Source: Bordetella genomosp. 9 (GTDB lineage: Bacteria; Pseudomonadota; Gammaproteobacteria; Burkholderiales; Burkholderiaceae_B). Taken from it: a stretch of DNA of 64,000 nucleotides. Within the stretch, counting starts at the first letter, position 1. Each line of letters starts with the position of its first letter. Below are positions 8,799 to 18,272 of this stretch, one piece after another. The notes beneath the pieces were generated by a model that was not told the origin of the DNA, did no database searches, and was given only the letters and a program-made list of their open reading frames with translations. The stretch spans positions 2,418,001-2,482,000 of the forward strand of contig NZ_CP021109.1 in the NCBI RefSeq assembly GCF_002119725.1, given 5' to 3'. The position numbers and the translations under genes are program-made.

Positions 8799-9782
8799 CT
8801 ACGCCGCTTTACGATGCCGGCCGCCCGATTTGGATGCGGACTTCGCCGCCGCTTTGGCCGTGCTCTTCCTTGCCGCCGCCTTCTTCGCGGGGGCTTTCTT
8901 CGCCGCCGTCTTGCGCGCGGCGGTTTTCCGGCGCGGCTTGTCTTCGTCGTCCTGCGCATCGCCGGCGTCTTCGGCGCCGCGCCTCGCCCCGCCCTTCAGG
9001 CTGCGTTTGAGCAGGTCGGTCAGGTCGATCACATTGCCGCCATAGGATGGCGCTTCTTCCTGCGGCTCGATGACCGCTTCGGTCTTGCCCGCCTTCACCT
9101 TGCGTTCGACCAGCTCCATGATGGCTTCGCGGAATTCATCCTTGAATTCCTCCGGATCCCAGTGGCCGGACATGTCTTCGATGAGCATTTTGGCCATCTT
9201 CGACTCGCTGGCGCTGGGACGCATGTTTTTGGCGTTGGCGCTGGGCAGGTCCAGGTCCTCCAGCGACTTGACCTCGTCGCCCCAGCGCATCAGGTTCAGC
9301 ACCAGCGCATCGCCGGACGGGATGAGCGCGGCCAGATGCTGCTTGGTCTGGATCACCACCTTGGCGATGCCGATCTTGCCCATTTGCGTCATGGTGTCGC
9401 GCAGCAGCGCGTAGACCTTGTGCCCCTTGTTGATCGGCTCGATGTAGTACGGCCGCTCCAGATAGACGAACGGCACTTCCGCCGCATCGACGAAGCGCTC
9501 GATCTCGATGGTCTGCGTCGTGCGCGGGTAGGCTTCGTTGATTTCGTCCGGCGAGATGATGACGTACTGGCCGTCTTCGTACTCCACGCCCTTGACGATA
9601 TCGTCGCGGTCGATTTCCTTGCCGGTGCGTTTGTTGATCCGCTTGTAGCCGACGGGGTCCATCGTGCGGCGGTCCAGCCAGTCGAAGTCGATGCTCGAAT
9701 CCTTGGTCGCCGTGTGCAGGCCGACGGGGATATGCACCAGCCCGAACGAAATGGCCCCTTTCCAGATTGTGCGTGTCGCCAC
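8799..9782 (-). CDS. ku: Non-homologous end joining protein Ku
   Basis: DNA-end-binding homodimer that recruits LigD. The Ku core begins ATRTIWKGAISFGLVHIPVGL. The C terminus is a lysine/alanine-rich tail (KAPAKKAAARKSTAK...), a known feature of many bacterial Ku proteins that aids DNA binding and LigD stimulation. I place the start at the GTG at 9782 because GGAGG (9790-9794 on the complement) sits 7 nt upstream, giving 327 residues. A longer frame reaches an ATG at 9857 but adds 25 residues with no Ku similarity, and an ATG at 9797 is intermediate. ligD follows 2 nt after the stop. Confidence 0.95.
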   Translation of the reverse strand: MATRTIWKGAISFGLVHIPVGLHTATKDSSIDFDWLDRRTMDPVGYKRINKRTGKEIDRDDIVKGVEYEDGQYVIISPDEINEAYPRTTQTIEIERFVDAAEVPFVYLERPYYIEPINKGHKVYALLRDTMTQMGKIGIAKVVIQTKQHLAALIPSGDALVLNLMRWGDEVKSLEDLDLPSANAKNMRPSASESKMAKMLIEDMSGHWDPEEFKDEFREAIMELVERKVKAGKTEAVIEPQEEAPSYGGNVIDLTDLLKRSLKGGARRGAEDAGDAQDDEDKPRRKTAARKTAAKKAPAKKAAARKSTAKAAAKSASKSGGRHRKAA

Positions 9783-9923
9783 GGTGAGACCTCCCATCGC
9801 CGTTGTCCTGAAACGGAAGGTTGCTTTGCAATTTCCGTTCCCAGGCAGAGCCGGCATTCCCCCGGAACATGCAACGCGGACGCGCCAGGCCGGGAGCTGC
9901 GGGCGGGTCGCGTGCGAGCGTGC

Positions 9924-10514
9924 TTACGCAGGACGCTTGCCGGCCGGGGTCCGGAAGGTAATGGACCAGCGCGTTTCGGCCAGCGGCATGACGCTGTGCT
10001 GCCAGGCCCAGCGCGCCGGGCCGCGCATCAGGTAGATGGACCGCGGCTCAACCTCCGCGCGAAGGATGTCCTTACGGCGGGGGCTGACCGGCGGATACGG
10101 CCGGAAGCGCAGCACCGCGCCGCTGCCCAGCGAGACGCCGGCCACGTCCTGGAAGTCCGGCACGTCGCGATGCCAGCCCAGCGGCGCGCCGGGCGGATAC
10201 TCGGCAACCAGCACGTGCGCGATGTCCTCCGGGTCCACCCCCATCCACTGCGCCACCCTGGCCCGCAGGCCGTGCAGCGGTTCGATCAGCGGCTCGGCCG
10301 GCCGCAGGCGGTTGGCGTCGTAATCGAAGCTGCCGCCGTAGCTGACGATGCGCCGGCGCGCGGTATAGCCCTTGTATTGGGCCGCCTGCAGCGGCAGCGA
10401 CCGCACCAGGGCGATCAACGACGCTTCCTGGTCCGCGTCCAGGAAATCCGCCTGGTAGCGCCACCCCGGCGGCATGGGGGCCGGCGGGCTGTCGAACAGG
10501 GTGAGTTGCGCCAT
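9924..10514 (-). CDS. AlkB-like 2-oxoglutarate/Fe(II) dioxygenase
   Basis: Probable oxidative demethylase for alkylated nucleic acid bases. The 196 residues show the dioxygenase core: iron ligands in GWHRDVP (His and Asp) and WQHSVMP (distal His), and a 2-oxoglutarate-binding Arg in RWSITFR. Tyr- and Arg-rich segments (YKGYTARRRIVSYG) match AlkB homologues of the ALKBH2/3-like short type. The start at MAQLTLF is preferred over an upstream in-frame extension that overlaps the VOC gene. The gene starts 20 nt after the VOC stop codon on the same strand. Its position beside ku-ligD makes a small DNA-repair neighbourhood. Confidence 0.88.
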   Translation of the reverse strand: MAQLTLFDSPPAPMPPGWRYQADFLDADQEASLIALVRSLPLQAAQYKGYTARRRIVSYGGSFDYDANRLRPAEPLIEPLHGLRARVAQWMGVDPEDIAHVLVAEYPPGAPLGWHRDVPDFQDVAGVSLGSGAVLRFRPYPPVSPRRKDILRAEVEPRSIYLMRGPARWAWQHSVMPLAETRWSITFRTPAGKRPA

Positions 10515-10534
10515 GGCGGGCAGCGTCCGTGGAA

Positions 10535-10927
10535 TCAGCCGCGCAGCTCCAGCCCGTTCCCTTCGGGATCGCGCAGGTACACCGAGGCCGCCTTGCCCGA
10601 AGCGCCATAGCGCTCCGCCGTCTCGCCGACCGCCACGCCATGCGCCTGCAGCTCGCGGCGGATCGCGTCGGCATCGAAATCGGCCACGCGCAGGCAGATG
10701 TGATCCATGTTGGGCGCCTCGCGCAGCGGGGCGTCGCCGCCTTTCAACCCCAGCGGCCCGGCGGCATCGACCAAGTCGATCAGCGACGCGCCGGCCTGCA
10801 GGTGCACCAGGCCGATCTCGTCCTGGCGATGGACGAGCCGGCATCCCAGCACCCGCTCGTAGAAGTCGATCATGCGCGGCAAATCCCGGACGCGCAGCAC
10901 GACGTGGTCGATTCCGATCGTTTTCAT
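10535..10927 (-). CDS. VOC-family (glyoxalase/bleomycin resistance-like) protein
   Basis: Small metalloprotein-fold protein of 130 residues with paired beta-alpha-beta-beta-beta modules: IDHVVLRVRDLPRMIDFYERVLG at the N terminus, MDHICLRVADFDADAIRREL in the middle, and YLRDPEGNGLELRG at the end. The His and Glu residues at the expected metal positions are present (IDH, MDH, LEL). The substrate is unknown; members include dioxygenases, glyoxalases and resistance proteins. The start at MKTIGIDH is where similarity begins, although the frame is open into the kinase gene upstream. It is probably co-transcribed with the alkB-like gene. Confidence 0.85.
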   Translation of the reverse strand: MKTIGIDHVVLRVRDLPRMIDFYERVLGCRLVHRQDEIGLVHLQAGASLIDLVDAAGPLGLKGGDAPLREAPNMDHICLRVADFDADAIRRELQAHGVAVGETAERYGASGKAASVYLRDPEGNGLELRG

Positions 10928-10985
10928 GGCGTCAATACCATACCGCCGCTTTCGTCCAATGAAAACCGCCGGGCGCGGCGGCCCG

Positions 10986-13900
10986 CTACCGCAGGGAAGC
11001 GAACACGCGGGCCAGGTCTTCCGCCGTGTACGGCTTGAGCAGATGGACGGCATCGGCGACGCTGGCGCCTGCCATGGCGCCCGGGTCCTGCCCCGAGGCG
11101 AACACCACGTGCAGGCCGGGGCGGCGTTCGCGGGCCTTCTGCGCAAGCTCGATGCCGGAAATCTCGGGCAGGCCGATATCGGTCATCAGGACATCGACCG
11201 GGCCCTCCTCCAGCGCCGCCAGCGCGGTGGAGGCGTGGCCGGCCGTCACCACCTGATGGCCGAGCGTTTCCAGCATCTCGGCCGTGGCCGCGCGGATCAG
11301 CCCGTCGTCCTCTACGAGCAAGACGCGCATCGATGTGACGGACGCCGGCATGTCCGGCTGGTCCTGCGACAGCGAAAGCTGCCCTTGCCGCGACTGCCGC
11401 GCGCTGTTGCGCTGCTGCTGGTTGCGCAGTACGTGGCGGATCTTGCGCGCCAGCGCCTCGCGCGTATAGGGCTTGCTGAGCAGATCGATGCCTTCGTCCA
11501 GGCGGCCGCCGTGCACGATGGCGTTCTCGGTATAGCCGGAGGTGAACAGCACCGCCACGTTGGGCAGCCGCTCGCGGGTCTTGCGGGCCAGTTCGGGGCT
11601 GCGCAGCGGCCCGGGCATGACCACGTCCGTAAAGAGCAGGTCGATCGGCACGCCGCTTTCCACGATGGCCAGCGCGCTCTGCGCGTCCTTGGCCTTGAGG
11701 ACGCGGTAGCCGAGCTCGGCGAGCATCTCCACCACGGTGGCGCGCACTTCCTCGTCGTCCTCGGCCACCAGGATGGTTTCGGTGCCGCCCGCGATGGGAC
11801 CGGTGTCCATCTCCGTGGTCAGGTCTTCCTCCTGCCGCACGCGGGGCAGATAGAAGCGCACCGACGTGCCGTGCCCCGGCTCGCTGTAGATCTTGATATG
11901 GCCGTTGGACTGCTTGATGAAGCCGTAGACCATGCTCAATCCCAGCCCCGTGCCCTGCCCTTCCGGCTTGGTCGTGAAGAACGGCTCGAATACGTGTTCC
12001 AGGACGTCGGGCGTCATGCCCGTGCCGGTATCGGTGACCGCGACCATTACGTACTGGCCCGGCGCGACGTCGGCATGCCGGGCGACGTAGTCGTCGTCCA
12101 GCAAGGCGTTGCCGGCCTCGATGGTGAGCTTTCCGTGGCCGCCCATGGCATCGCGTGCGTTGATCGCAAGATTCAGCAAGGCGTTTTCCACCTGGAAGGG
12201 ATCCACGAGCGTGTTCCAGAGTCCGCCGGACACGATGGTTTCGACTTCCACGCCGTCGCCGAGCGCCCGCCGCAGCATGTCGTCCAGCCCCCGGATGAAG
12301 CGGCCCAGGTTGACAACCTTGGGCGCCAGCGGCTGCCGCCGTCCGAAAGCGAGCAGTTGCGAGGCCAGCTTGCTGCCCCGCGCCACGCCGGCCAGCGCGC
12401 TGCGCACGCGCTTTTCGGCACGTTCCTGGCCGGCCACGTCGCGCGCCAGCAGCTGCAGGTTGCCGCCGATGACCTGCAGCAGATTGTTGAAGTCGTGCGC
12501 GATGCCGCCGGTCAGCTTGCCCACCGCTTCCATCTTCTGCGCCATGCGCAAGGTTTCTTCCGCCTGGCGCAGGGCGTCGGCCGCTTCCTTGTCCGCCGTC
12601 ACGTCGCGCCCGACGCCGTGGACGTCCTTGTGCTCGGGATCGGCCGAGAGCGTCCAGGCGATCCAGCGCCAGCCGCCGTCGGCCGTGCGCATGCGCCCTT
12701 CATAGCTGGCGGATCCGCCATGGTCGCGCAACGTGCGCATGGCCTGCGCGCCCGTCTCCACATCCTCCGGATGCAGCAGTTCCCCGTAATGGCTCGCGAG
12801 CAGGAATTCCTCGGTATGGCCCAGAAGACGGGTCCAGGATGGGCTGACCCGGATCAGCCTGCCTTCGAAATCGCCCACGGCCAGCAGGTCCGCGCTCAGT
12901 TCCCACAGGCGCTCGCGTTCGGCGACGGCCTCGGCCACGCGCATTTCCAGGGTTTCGTTCAATTGGCGCAGCGCCTGCTCGGCCTCGGCGCGCTGGCCGA
13001 TTTCCGACTGCGCCGCCTGGTACAGACGGGCGTTGTCGATGGCGATGGCCGCCTGCGCCGCGACCCCGGAGATCAGGCGTTCGGCCTGCTCGCTGAACAC
13101 GCCCGGCTCGGGATGTCCCAAAAACAGGCCGCCCAGCACTTCGCCGCCGCGCGAAACCACCGGCACGGCCAGATAGCTGCGCACGGGCAGATGACCCTTA
13201 GGCATGCCATGATGCGGCGCGTTGTGCCCATACCGCGCGTCCTTGGTGATGTCGTCGGAACGCACCACGCCCTCGCCGCTGAACGTGGGGCCGAACACCG
13301 CGGTGTTGCGGGGCATCGGGAACCCTTTGAAGGCCTCCCGCGGCACGCCGGACAGCGTGTACAGCATGTAGCTTTCGCCGCGGTCGTCCAGTACGTTGTA
13401 GAAGAAGGCGCCGAAGGCGGCGCCGGTCAGCTCGGTGGCCGCATCGGTCACCACCTGCACGGCGCGGTTCAGATCCAGCTCGGCGGCGATGGTCGTGCCC
13501 ACGCGGTTGAGGACTTCCAACACGTGCGCATCGTCGCGCAGCTGCCGCGCCGTGTCCTGGCGCAAACGGTACATCTTGATGTTGCTCGCCACGCGCGCCA
13601 GCAGTTCGCGTGCGGAGAAGGGTTTGGTCAGGTAGTCGTCGGCGCCGGCATCCAGCCCTTCGACGCGGGCTTCCTCGCCGGCGCGCGCGGACATCAGCAG
13701 AACCGGTATCTCGCGCAGTTCCGGCGTGCCCCGCACGGCCGCCAGCAGCCCATAGCCATCCAGGCGGGGCATCATCACGTCGGACAGCACCAGGCTGGGC
13801 GGCGCGCGGCGCGCGGCCTCGAGCGCCGCCTCGCCATCGACCGCGGTCTCCACGCGATAGCCGGCGGTGGCCAGGATCCGGCCGACGTAATCGCGCAGGT

Positions 13901-15851
13901 CGGCGTTGTCGTCGACGACCAGCACGCGCTCGGCGGCGCCCGCGGCTTCGCCCGCCGCGGCGCCCAGCACCGACGACAGGCTCGGCGCGTCGGCTTTTGC
14001 GCCTTCTCCATCCGGCAGCCAGCGCAGCGCATCGGCCACATAGGCCTGCGCATTGATGCTGCTGCCTGCGGTCCCGCCGGCGTTCGCATCCGCGTCTTCA
14101 AGCCGCTGAGAGGAGCCAAGAGGAAGGGTCACCGTGAACGTCGTCCCTACGCCCTGCTCGCTTTCCACCTGAATGGCGCCCCCTTGCAGGCGGACCAGCT
14201 CCTGCACCAGGGCCAGGCCGATGCCGCTGCCTTCGATGGTGCGGCCCACCGCCCCGGTCACGCGGTGGAAGCGGTCGAAGACGCGCGGCAATTCGTGCGC
14301 CGGGATGCCGATGCCCGTGTCGCTCACTTGCATGCGCACGGATTTGCCATCCGGCGCGGCCCGCAATGCGACGCGTATTTCTCCGTCCAGCGTGAACTTG
14401 AACGCGTTGGACAGCAGGTTCAGGACGATCTTCTCCCACATGTCGCGGTCAACCTGCACCGGCGCCGGCAAGGCGGGACAGTCGACCACCAGGCGCAGCC
14501 CGGCCTTATCGGTGGCCGACCGGAACAGCGATGCCAGTTCCGCCGTCAAGGCCGCCAGGTCGGTGGGCTGGTAGCGGGCCTGGACGCGGCCGGCCTCGAT
14601 GCGGGAGAAATCGAACAGGCTGTTGACCAATTTGAGCAGGCGCAGCCCGTTGCGGTAGGTCAGGTCCAGCAACGGACGCTCGCCGTCCCCGTCGGCCGCG
14701 CGGTGCAGCAATTCTTCCAGGGGCCCGAGCATCAGCGTCAAGGGCGTGCGGAATTCATGGCTGATGTTCGAAAAGAAAAGCGTCTTGGCCCGGTCGATTT
14801 CGGCCAGCGCCCGCGCCCGGCGGCGTTCTTCCTCGTAGGCATGCGCATGCCCGATGGCGGCGCCGATCTGGCCCGCCACCAGATCCAGAAAGCCCCGATA
14901 GCTTTCATCGAGGAGGCGGTAAGGATTCAGGCCGACGATCAGCACCCCTGCCCGGCCGGTGTCCGCCGATGGCGTGATCGGCAAGAGCGCCGCTCGCGTC
15001 GGCGCGTGCCGCCAGGGTCCGCGCGGCAGCGTCGCGCCGAAATGCGTCGGCAGGTCTTCCAGCACGAAAAGCTGCTGGCGCCGCAGCGCCTCTCCGATGG
15101 GCCAGGCGGCGTTGCGGCCGGCTTCCAGCTCCGCGGGCACCGCCGGATGATCGGCATCGATGCCGGCGCAGCCGAGCAGTACGGCCGTATCGCTTTGCGC
15201 GGGCGCGATATACAGCATCGCGAAAGGCAGATCCTGCGGATTCAGGGTCAGCGCCTGGACGCTGAGGCGGCAGGCTTCGTCCCAGCTGCCTGACTGCGTC
15301 GATACGGCCGCCAGTTCGCGCAGCAGGCGCACCTGGCGTTCGCCGATGACGCGCGCGGTGTCGTCGCTGTTGGCGCAGATGATGCCGCCCGCGCCGCCGC
15401 CGTCGTCCGGGATCGGGCTGTACGAGAAGGTGTAATAGGTTTCCTCCGGATAGCCGTTGCGCTCCATGAGCAGGAGCCTTTCCTCGACATAAGTGCCTTC
15501 CGTGCCGCGCATGGCGGTTTCCAGCAGCGGGCCGATGTCCTCCCAGATCTCCTGCCACACTTCCACGGTGGGACGCCCCAGCGCGGACGGGTGCTTGCCG
15601 CCGATGATGCTTTTATAGGGATCGTTGTAGAAAAAGATCAGCGACTCGCCCCAGCCGATCCAGATGGGCTGGCGCGACGTGAGCATGATCCGGATGGCAG
15701 TCTTCAGGCTTTGCGGCCATTGCGCCGGCGGTCCCAGGGGGGTGGACGCCCAGTCGTAGGCCCGTATGCGGGCGCCCATGTCGCCGCCGCCGGCAAGAAA
15801 GGACGGCGTCGCGGCCGTCCGCGAAAGACCCGACTGGGAAGCGTGCTCCAT
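10986..15851 (-). CDS. Multidomain hybrid sensor histidine kinase / response regulator
   Basis: Soluble phosphorelay kinase of 1,621 residues with no obvious transmembrane segment. Domain order by residue: PAS-like sensor (about 30-165), GAF-like region (about 180-335), first kinase core with H-box SNISHEFRTPLTL (His about 365), receiver with VLVVDDNADLRDYV (about 640-760), GAF (about 775-930), PAS (about 980-1100), second kinase core with GGIAHDFNNLLQVIGG (His about 1117), then receivers ILVAEDDEEVR (about 1360) and VLLVEDDGLIRAA (about 1510). No DNA-binding output or Hpt domain is visible. The 5' leader contains a palindromic REP-like element. The downstream VOC/alkB genes are co-directional after 58 nt but are not obviously linked. 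Confidence 0.93.
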   Translation of the reverse strand: MEHASQSGLSRTAATPSFLAGGGDMGARIRAYDWASTPLGPPAQWPQSLKTAIRIMLTSRQPIWIGWGESLIFFYNDPYKSIIGGKHPSALGRPTVEVWQEIWEDIGPLLETAMRGTEGTYVEERLLLMERNGYPEETYYTFSYSPIPDDGGGAGGIICANSDDTARVIGERQVRLLRELAAVSTQSGSWDEACRLSVQALTLNPQDLPFAMLYIAPAQSDTAVLLGCAGIDADHPAVPAELEAGRNAAWPIGEALRRQQLFVLEDLPTHFGATLPRGPWRHAPTRAALLPITPSADTGRAGVLIVGLNPYRLLDESYRGFLDLVAGQIGAAIGHAHAYEEERRRARALAEIDRAKTLFFSNISHEFRTPLTLMLGPLEELLHRAADGDGERPLLDLTYRNGLRLLKLVNSLFDFSRIEAGRVQARYQPTDLAALTAELASLFRSATDKAGLRLVVDCPALPAPVQVDRDMWEKIVLNLLSNAFKFTLDGEIRVALRAAPDGKSVRMQVSDTGIGIPAHELPRVFDRFHRVTGAVGRTIEGSGIGLALVQELVRLQGGAIQVESEQGVGTTFTVTLPLGSSQRLEDADANAGGTAGSSINAQAYVADALRWLPDGEGAKADAPSLSSVLGAAAGEAAGAAERVLVVDDNADLRDYVGRILATAGYRVETAVDGEAALEAARRAPPSLVLSDVMMPRLDGYGLLAAVRGTPELREIPVLLMSARAGEEARVEGLDAGADDYLTKPFSARELLARVASNIKMYRLRQDTARQLRDDAHVLEVLNRVGTTIAAELDLNRAVQVVTDAATELTGAAFGAFFYNVLDDRGESYMLYTLSGVPREAFKGFPMPRNTAVFGPTFSGEGVVRSDDITKDARYGHNAPHHGMPKGHLPVRSYLAVPVVSRGGEVLGGLFLGHPEPGVFSEQAERLISGVAAQAAIAIDNARLYQAAQSEIGQRAEAEQALRQLNETLEMRVAEAVAERERLWELSADLLAVGDFEGRLIRVSPSWTRLLGHTEEFLLASHYGELLHPEDVETGAQAMRTLRDHGGSASYEGRMRTADGGWRWIAWTLSADPEHKDVHGVGRDVTADKEAADALRQAEETLRMAQKMEAVGKLTGGIAHDFNNLLQVIGGNLQLLARDVAGQERAEKRVRSALAGVARGSKLASQLLAFGRRQPLAPKVVNLGRFIRGLDDMLRRALGDGVEVETIVSGGLWNTLVDPFQVENALLNLAINARDAMGGHGKLTIEAGNALLDDDYVARHADVAPGQYVMVAVTDTGTGMTPDVLEHVFEPFFTTKPEGQGTGLGLSMVYGFIKQSNGHIKIYSEPGHGTSVRFYLPRVRQEEDLTTEMDTGPIAGGTETILVAEDDEEVRATVVEMLAELGYRVLKAKDAQSALAIVESGVPIDLLFTDVVMPGPLRSPELARKTRERLPNVAVLFTSGYTENAIVHGGRLDEGIDLLSKPYTREALARKIRHVLRNQQQRNSARQSRQGQLSLSQDQPDMPASVTSMRVLLVEDDGLIRAATAEMLETLGHQVVTAGHASTALAALEEGPVDVLMTDIGLPEISGIELAQKARERRPGLHVVFASGQDPGAMAGASVADAVHLLKPYTAEDLARVFASLR

Positions 15852-16167
15852 CTACGTTGCTCCGGGTGGGCCCACCCCCGAAGCGCTGGCGCGCTTCCCC
15901 CCTCGAGGGGACGACGCTGGCGGACCGGCGGAGCCGGATCCGCTGCGTTCCCGGTAGGCTGCACTTCTTGCGTGCGGTGTGCGGCTGGATACCGGAGCGC
16001 TACGGGCTGCCCTTCCAGGGGCGGGCAATGGCGAAGGACTATATCATCCGGCGCGGCGGGCGCAGGCGCCGCGTTGCAACTTCGCCAATGGGCCGCCCGG
16101 CCTGTCCGCGGGCTGGCACGCCGCGTCAGGACCCGGCGCCGGCCCTTGCCCCCCGGCGCAGCGCGGC
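15852..16167. other. Intergenic region upstream of the hybrid kinase
   Basis: A 316-nt gap between the S9 peptidase gene and the kinase gene, which share a strand. It contains the REP-like element at 15860-15957. A TATAGT word on the minus strand (complement of 16038-16043) could be a -10 box, but no good -35 is spaced to it. No coding region was recognised. Confidence 0.5.
15860..15957. repeat. REP-like palindromic repeat element
   Basis: About 98 bp made of nested palindromes: GTGGGCCCAC, GAAGCGC-TGGC-GCGCTTC (7-bp arms), CCCCTCGAGGGG, and an imperfect GGACCGGCGGAGCCGGATCC. This pattern resembles dispersed palindromic repeats common in Burkholderiales intergenic regions; that identity is from memory and unverified here. 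It ends 9 nt upstream of the kinase start codon, so it would be transcribed into the leader. Confidence 0.6.
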
Positions 16168-18132
16168 TCAATCGCGGTCCTTCTGCGGCTGGCCGTCTAT
16201 CCAGCGCTCGACCCAGCCGACCAGGCGCGTCAGGGCATCGATGCGGTGAGACGGCTTGCCGCTTTCCAGGAAGTGATGGCTGCCGCCCGGGTACAGCACC
16301 ATCTCGGCCATCGTGTCGGTGGTCGCCATGATGCCGGTGAACAATTCCTCGGCCTGGCAGCGCGGGCAGCGGTCGTCGGAATCGCCCTGCAGGATCAGGG
16401 TCGGCGTGCGGATGTTTTCCACGTAGTCCATTGGCGAAAGCTCGCGCATCAGATCGCGCTTGACGGCCAGTTCGCCGTACATCGAGTAGGCATCCGCGTA
16501 GTAGCCGCTGTCGGAGCAGGCAAAATGGTTTTCCAGACTCGTGACCGGCGCGGATACGACCGCCGCACGGAAAGCGTGCTGCTTGCACACGGCCCAAGCG
16601 CTCAGGAATCCGCCATAGGACTTGCCCGTGATGGCCAGACGATCGTCGGCGCTGCCCTCGTCGCGCAGGACCTGAACCGCGGCCAGGTGCTGGTCCAGAT
16701 CGTATTTGCCCCAGTGCTGGCGCAGGCGCGAGCTGAACCGGCGGCCGTAGCTGCTGGAGCCGACCGGGTTCAGGGCCAGCACGCTCCACCCGCGCGACAC
16801 CAGCACATACCAATAGGCATGCATGGAATAGTCGAGCATCACGTAGCTGGCCGGGCCGCCATGCGCGTCCACCAGCAGCGGCGTCGGGCCGTCGGCCCCG
16901 GCGGGACGCAGCAGCCAGCCATCGATTTCCTCGCGGCCGCCCTCGCCGTCCGGCACGCGGAAGCGCCGCACCTCCGCATGCGGCAGGATGCGGTCGCGCC
17001 ACCATGCGTTGAAATCCGTCAGGCGCCGTTCGCCGCCGCCGTCCCGCTCCGCGCGCCAAAGTTCGTTCGGCGCGGCGGCGTCCTGGCTGACGTACAGCAG
17101 GTGGCGGCCGGCGAAGGTCATGCGGCCGGCTTGCCGGTCGCCGGTCACCAGCGGCGTCACCTTGCCGTCGGGCACCGAGATGCGGCAGACGTGCTGCCGT
17201 CCGCGAATCGCGAGCACCGCCATCACGTACCTGCCGTCCTCGCCCCAATGCACCGACTGCCCGGAGACGACCTCAATGGAATCGTCGCCCAGCGGCGCGA
17301 CGGATTTTTTCGCGACGTCATACAGCCATAGGCGCATCTGCGCATCGCCGTCCTGCAGCGCGCCGCTCAGGACGATATGCCGGCCGTCGGGGGACCACTT
17401 GGGAAAGGCCACGGAGGCCAGGTCGAACGTCGCCTGCCGTTGGTCGCTGCCGTCGGCCTGCATGAGCCACAGGTCCGTGCGATGCGCCAGGCGGCCTTCA
17501 CGCGTGCGCGTGTACGCCAGCGCTTTGCTGTCCGGAGAAAAGCAGGCGCCGTTCACCTGATACGAACCCTGGGTCAGCTGCTCGTGTGAGCCGTCGCCGA
17601 CGTCCAGCAGAAAGGCATGGATTTCGGAATCCAGCGTGTACCCGGCGCCGTCCATTTTGTAGGGCAGCCGCCAGACCACGCGCGGCGAATCCGGCGGCCG
17701 CTCCAGGTCCTGCTCGCGGCTGTGATCGCCGCGGATCTCGGGATCGACAGTGAGCGTGCAGCAAACCGCCATCTTCCGTCCATCGGGCGACCATTCGAAG
17801 GACCCCGCGCCCGATGGGAAGCGGCTGAGCGCGGCGGCCTCGCCGCAATTCGGTTGGATCAGATGCACTTGCGGGCCTTCCCCGCGGTCGGACAGGAAAG
17901 CCAGGCGCTTGCCGTCGGGCGACCAACGCGGCTGGGTGTCGGCCTTGCCGGCGGTCAAGGCCCATGGCGGCGAGCCATCAAGCGGGACCAGCCATATGCG
18001 CGTGGCCGTGCCGTCCGCATGGGCGTCGATACGCTGCAGAGCGCAGGCCGCCGCGTTTGCCGTGACGCTGGCGTCCAGATCGGTGATGGTCTGGTAGAGG
18101 CGGATATCCGCCGGTTCGAATGGGGTGTTCAT
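16168..18132 (-). CDS. S9-family serine peptidase (acylaminoacyl-peptidase/prolyl oligopeptidase type)
   Basis: Cytoplasmic serine peptidase that trims short or N-acylated peptides. The 654 residues have an N-terminal beta-propeller with repeated WSPDGK(R/K) blades (residues about 60-380) and a C-terminal alpha/beta-hydrolase domain. The nucleophile lies in GKSYGG (Ser about 506), the Asp in GDSDDRCP (about 585) and the His in GGSHHF (about 618). There is no signal peptide. The length is typical of the family. The start at MNTPFEPADIRLYQ has no competing upstream start. It is monocistronic as far as can be seen. Confidence 0.93.
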   Translation of the reverse strand: MNTPFEPADIRLYQTITDLDASVTANAAACALQRIDAHADGTATRIWLVPLDGSPPWALTAGKADTQPRWSPDGKRLAFLSDRGEGPQVHLIQPNCGEAAALSRFPSGAGSFEWSPDGRKMAVCCTLTVDPEIRGDHSREQDLERPPDSPRVVWRLPYKMDGAGYTLDSEIHAFLLDVGDGSHEQLTQGSYQVNGACFSPDSKALAYTRTREGRLAHRTDLWLMQADGSDQRQATFDLASVAFPKWSPDGRHIVLSGALQDGDAQMRLWLYDVAKKSVAPLGDDSIEVVSGQSVHWGEDGRYVMAVLAIRGRQHVCRISVPDGKVTPLVTGDRQAGRMTFAGRHLLYVSQDAAAPNELWRAERDGGGERRLTDFNAWWRDRILPHAEVRRFRVPDGEGGREEIDGWLLRPAGADGPTPLLVDAHGGPASYVMLDYSMHAYWYVLVSRGWSVLALNPVGSSSYGRRFSSRLRQHWGKYDLDQHLAAVQVLRDEGSADDRLAITGKSYGGFLSAWAVCKQHAFRAAVVSAPVTSLENHFACSDSGYYADAYSMYGELAVKRDLMRELSPMDYVENIRTPTLILQGDSDDRCPRCQAEELFTGIMATTDTMAEMVLYPGGSHHFLESGKPSHRIDALTRLVGWVERWIDGQPQKDRD

Positions 18133-18200
18133 TGTCGCCCTTCAGGGGTTGCGGTGTGAGAAAGGCGGTCCGGGCAAGGGATCGCGGCGCGAGCATCGGC

Positions 18201-18272
18201 TTACCAGGGTTGAGCAAGAAGAAGAACCAGCACCACGACCACGAAGGCCCAGAACAACCATTTGGCATTCAT
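18201..18272 (-). CDS. Small single-span membrane protein (23 aa)
   Basis: Reads MNAKWLFWAF followed by a Val/Leu-rich hydrophobic run and ends AQPW, enough for one transmembrane helix. GGAG lies 9 nt before this ATG. A second ATG five codons upstream (18287) would give 28 residues beginning MELFP. It lies between the S9 peptidase and the divergent hydrolase and is too short for most gene callers. The function is unknown. The even hydrophobic composition and ribosome site are the only support. Confidence 0.5.
   Translation of the reverse strand: MNAKWLFWAFVVVVLVLLLAQPW

Noticed and set aside
10872..15293. A 1,473-codon frame on the opposite strand of the hybrid kinase
   Set aside because: Shadow frame of a well-supported kinase gene; its composition is His/Arg/Gln/Gly-rich without recognisable domains.
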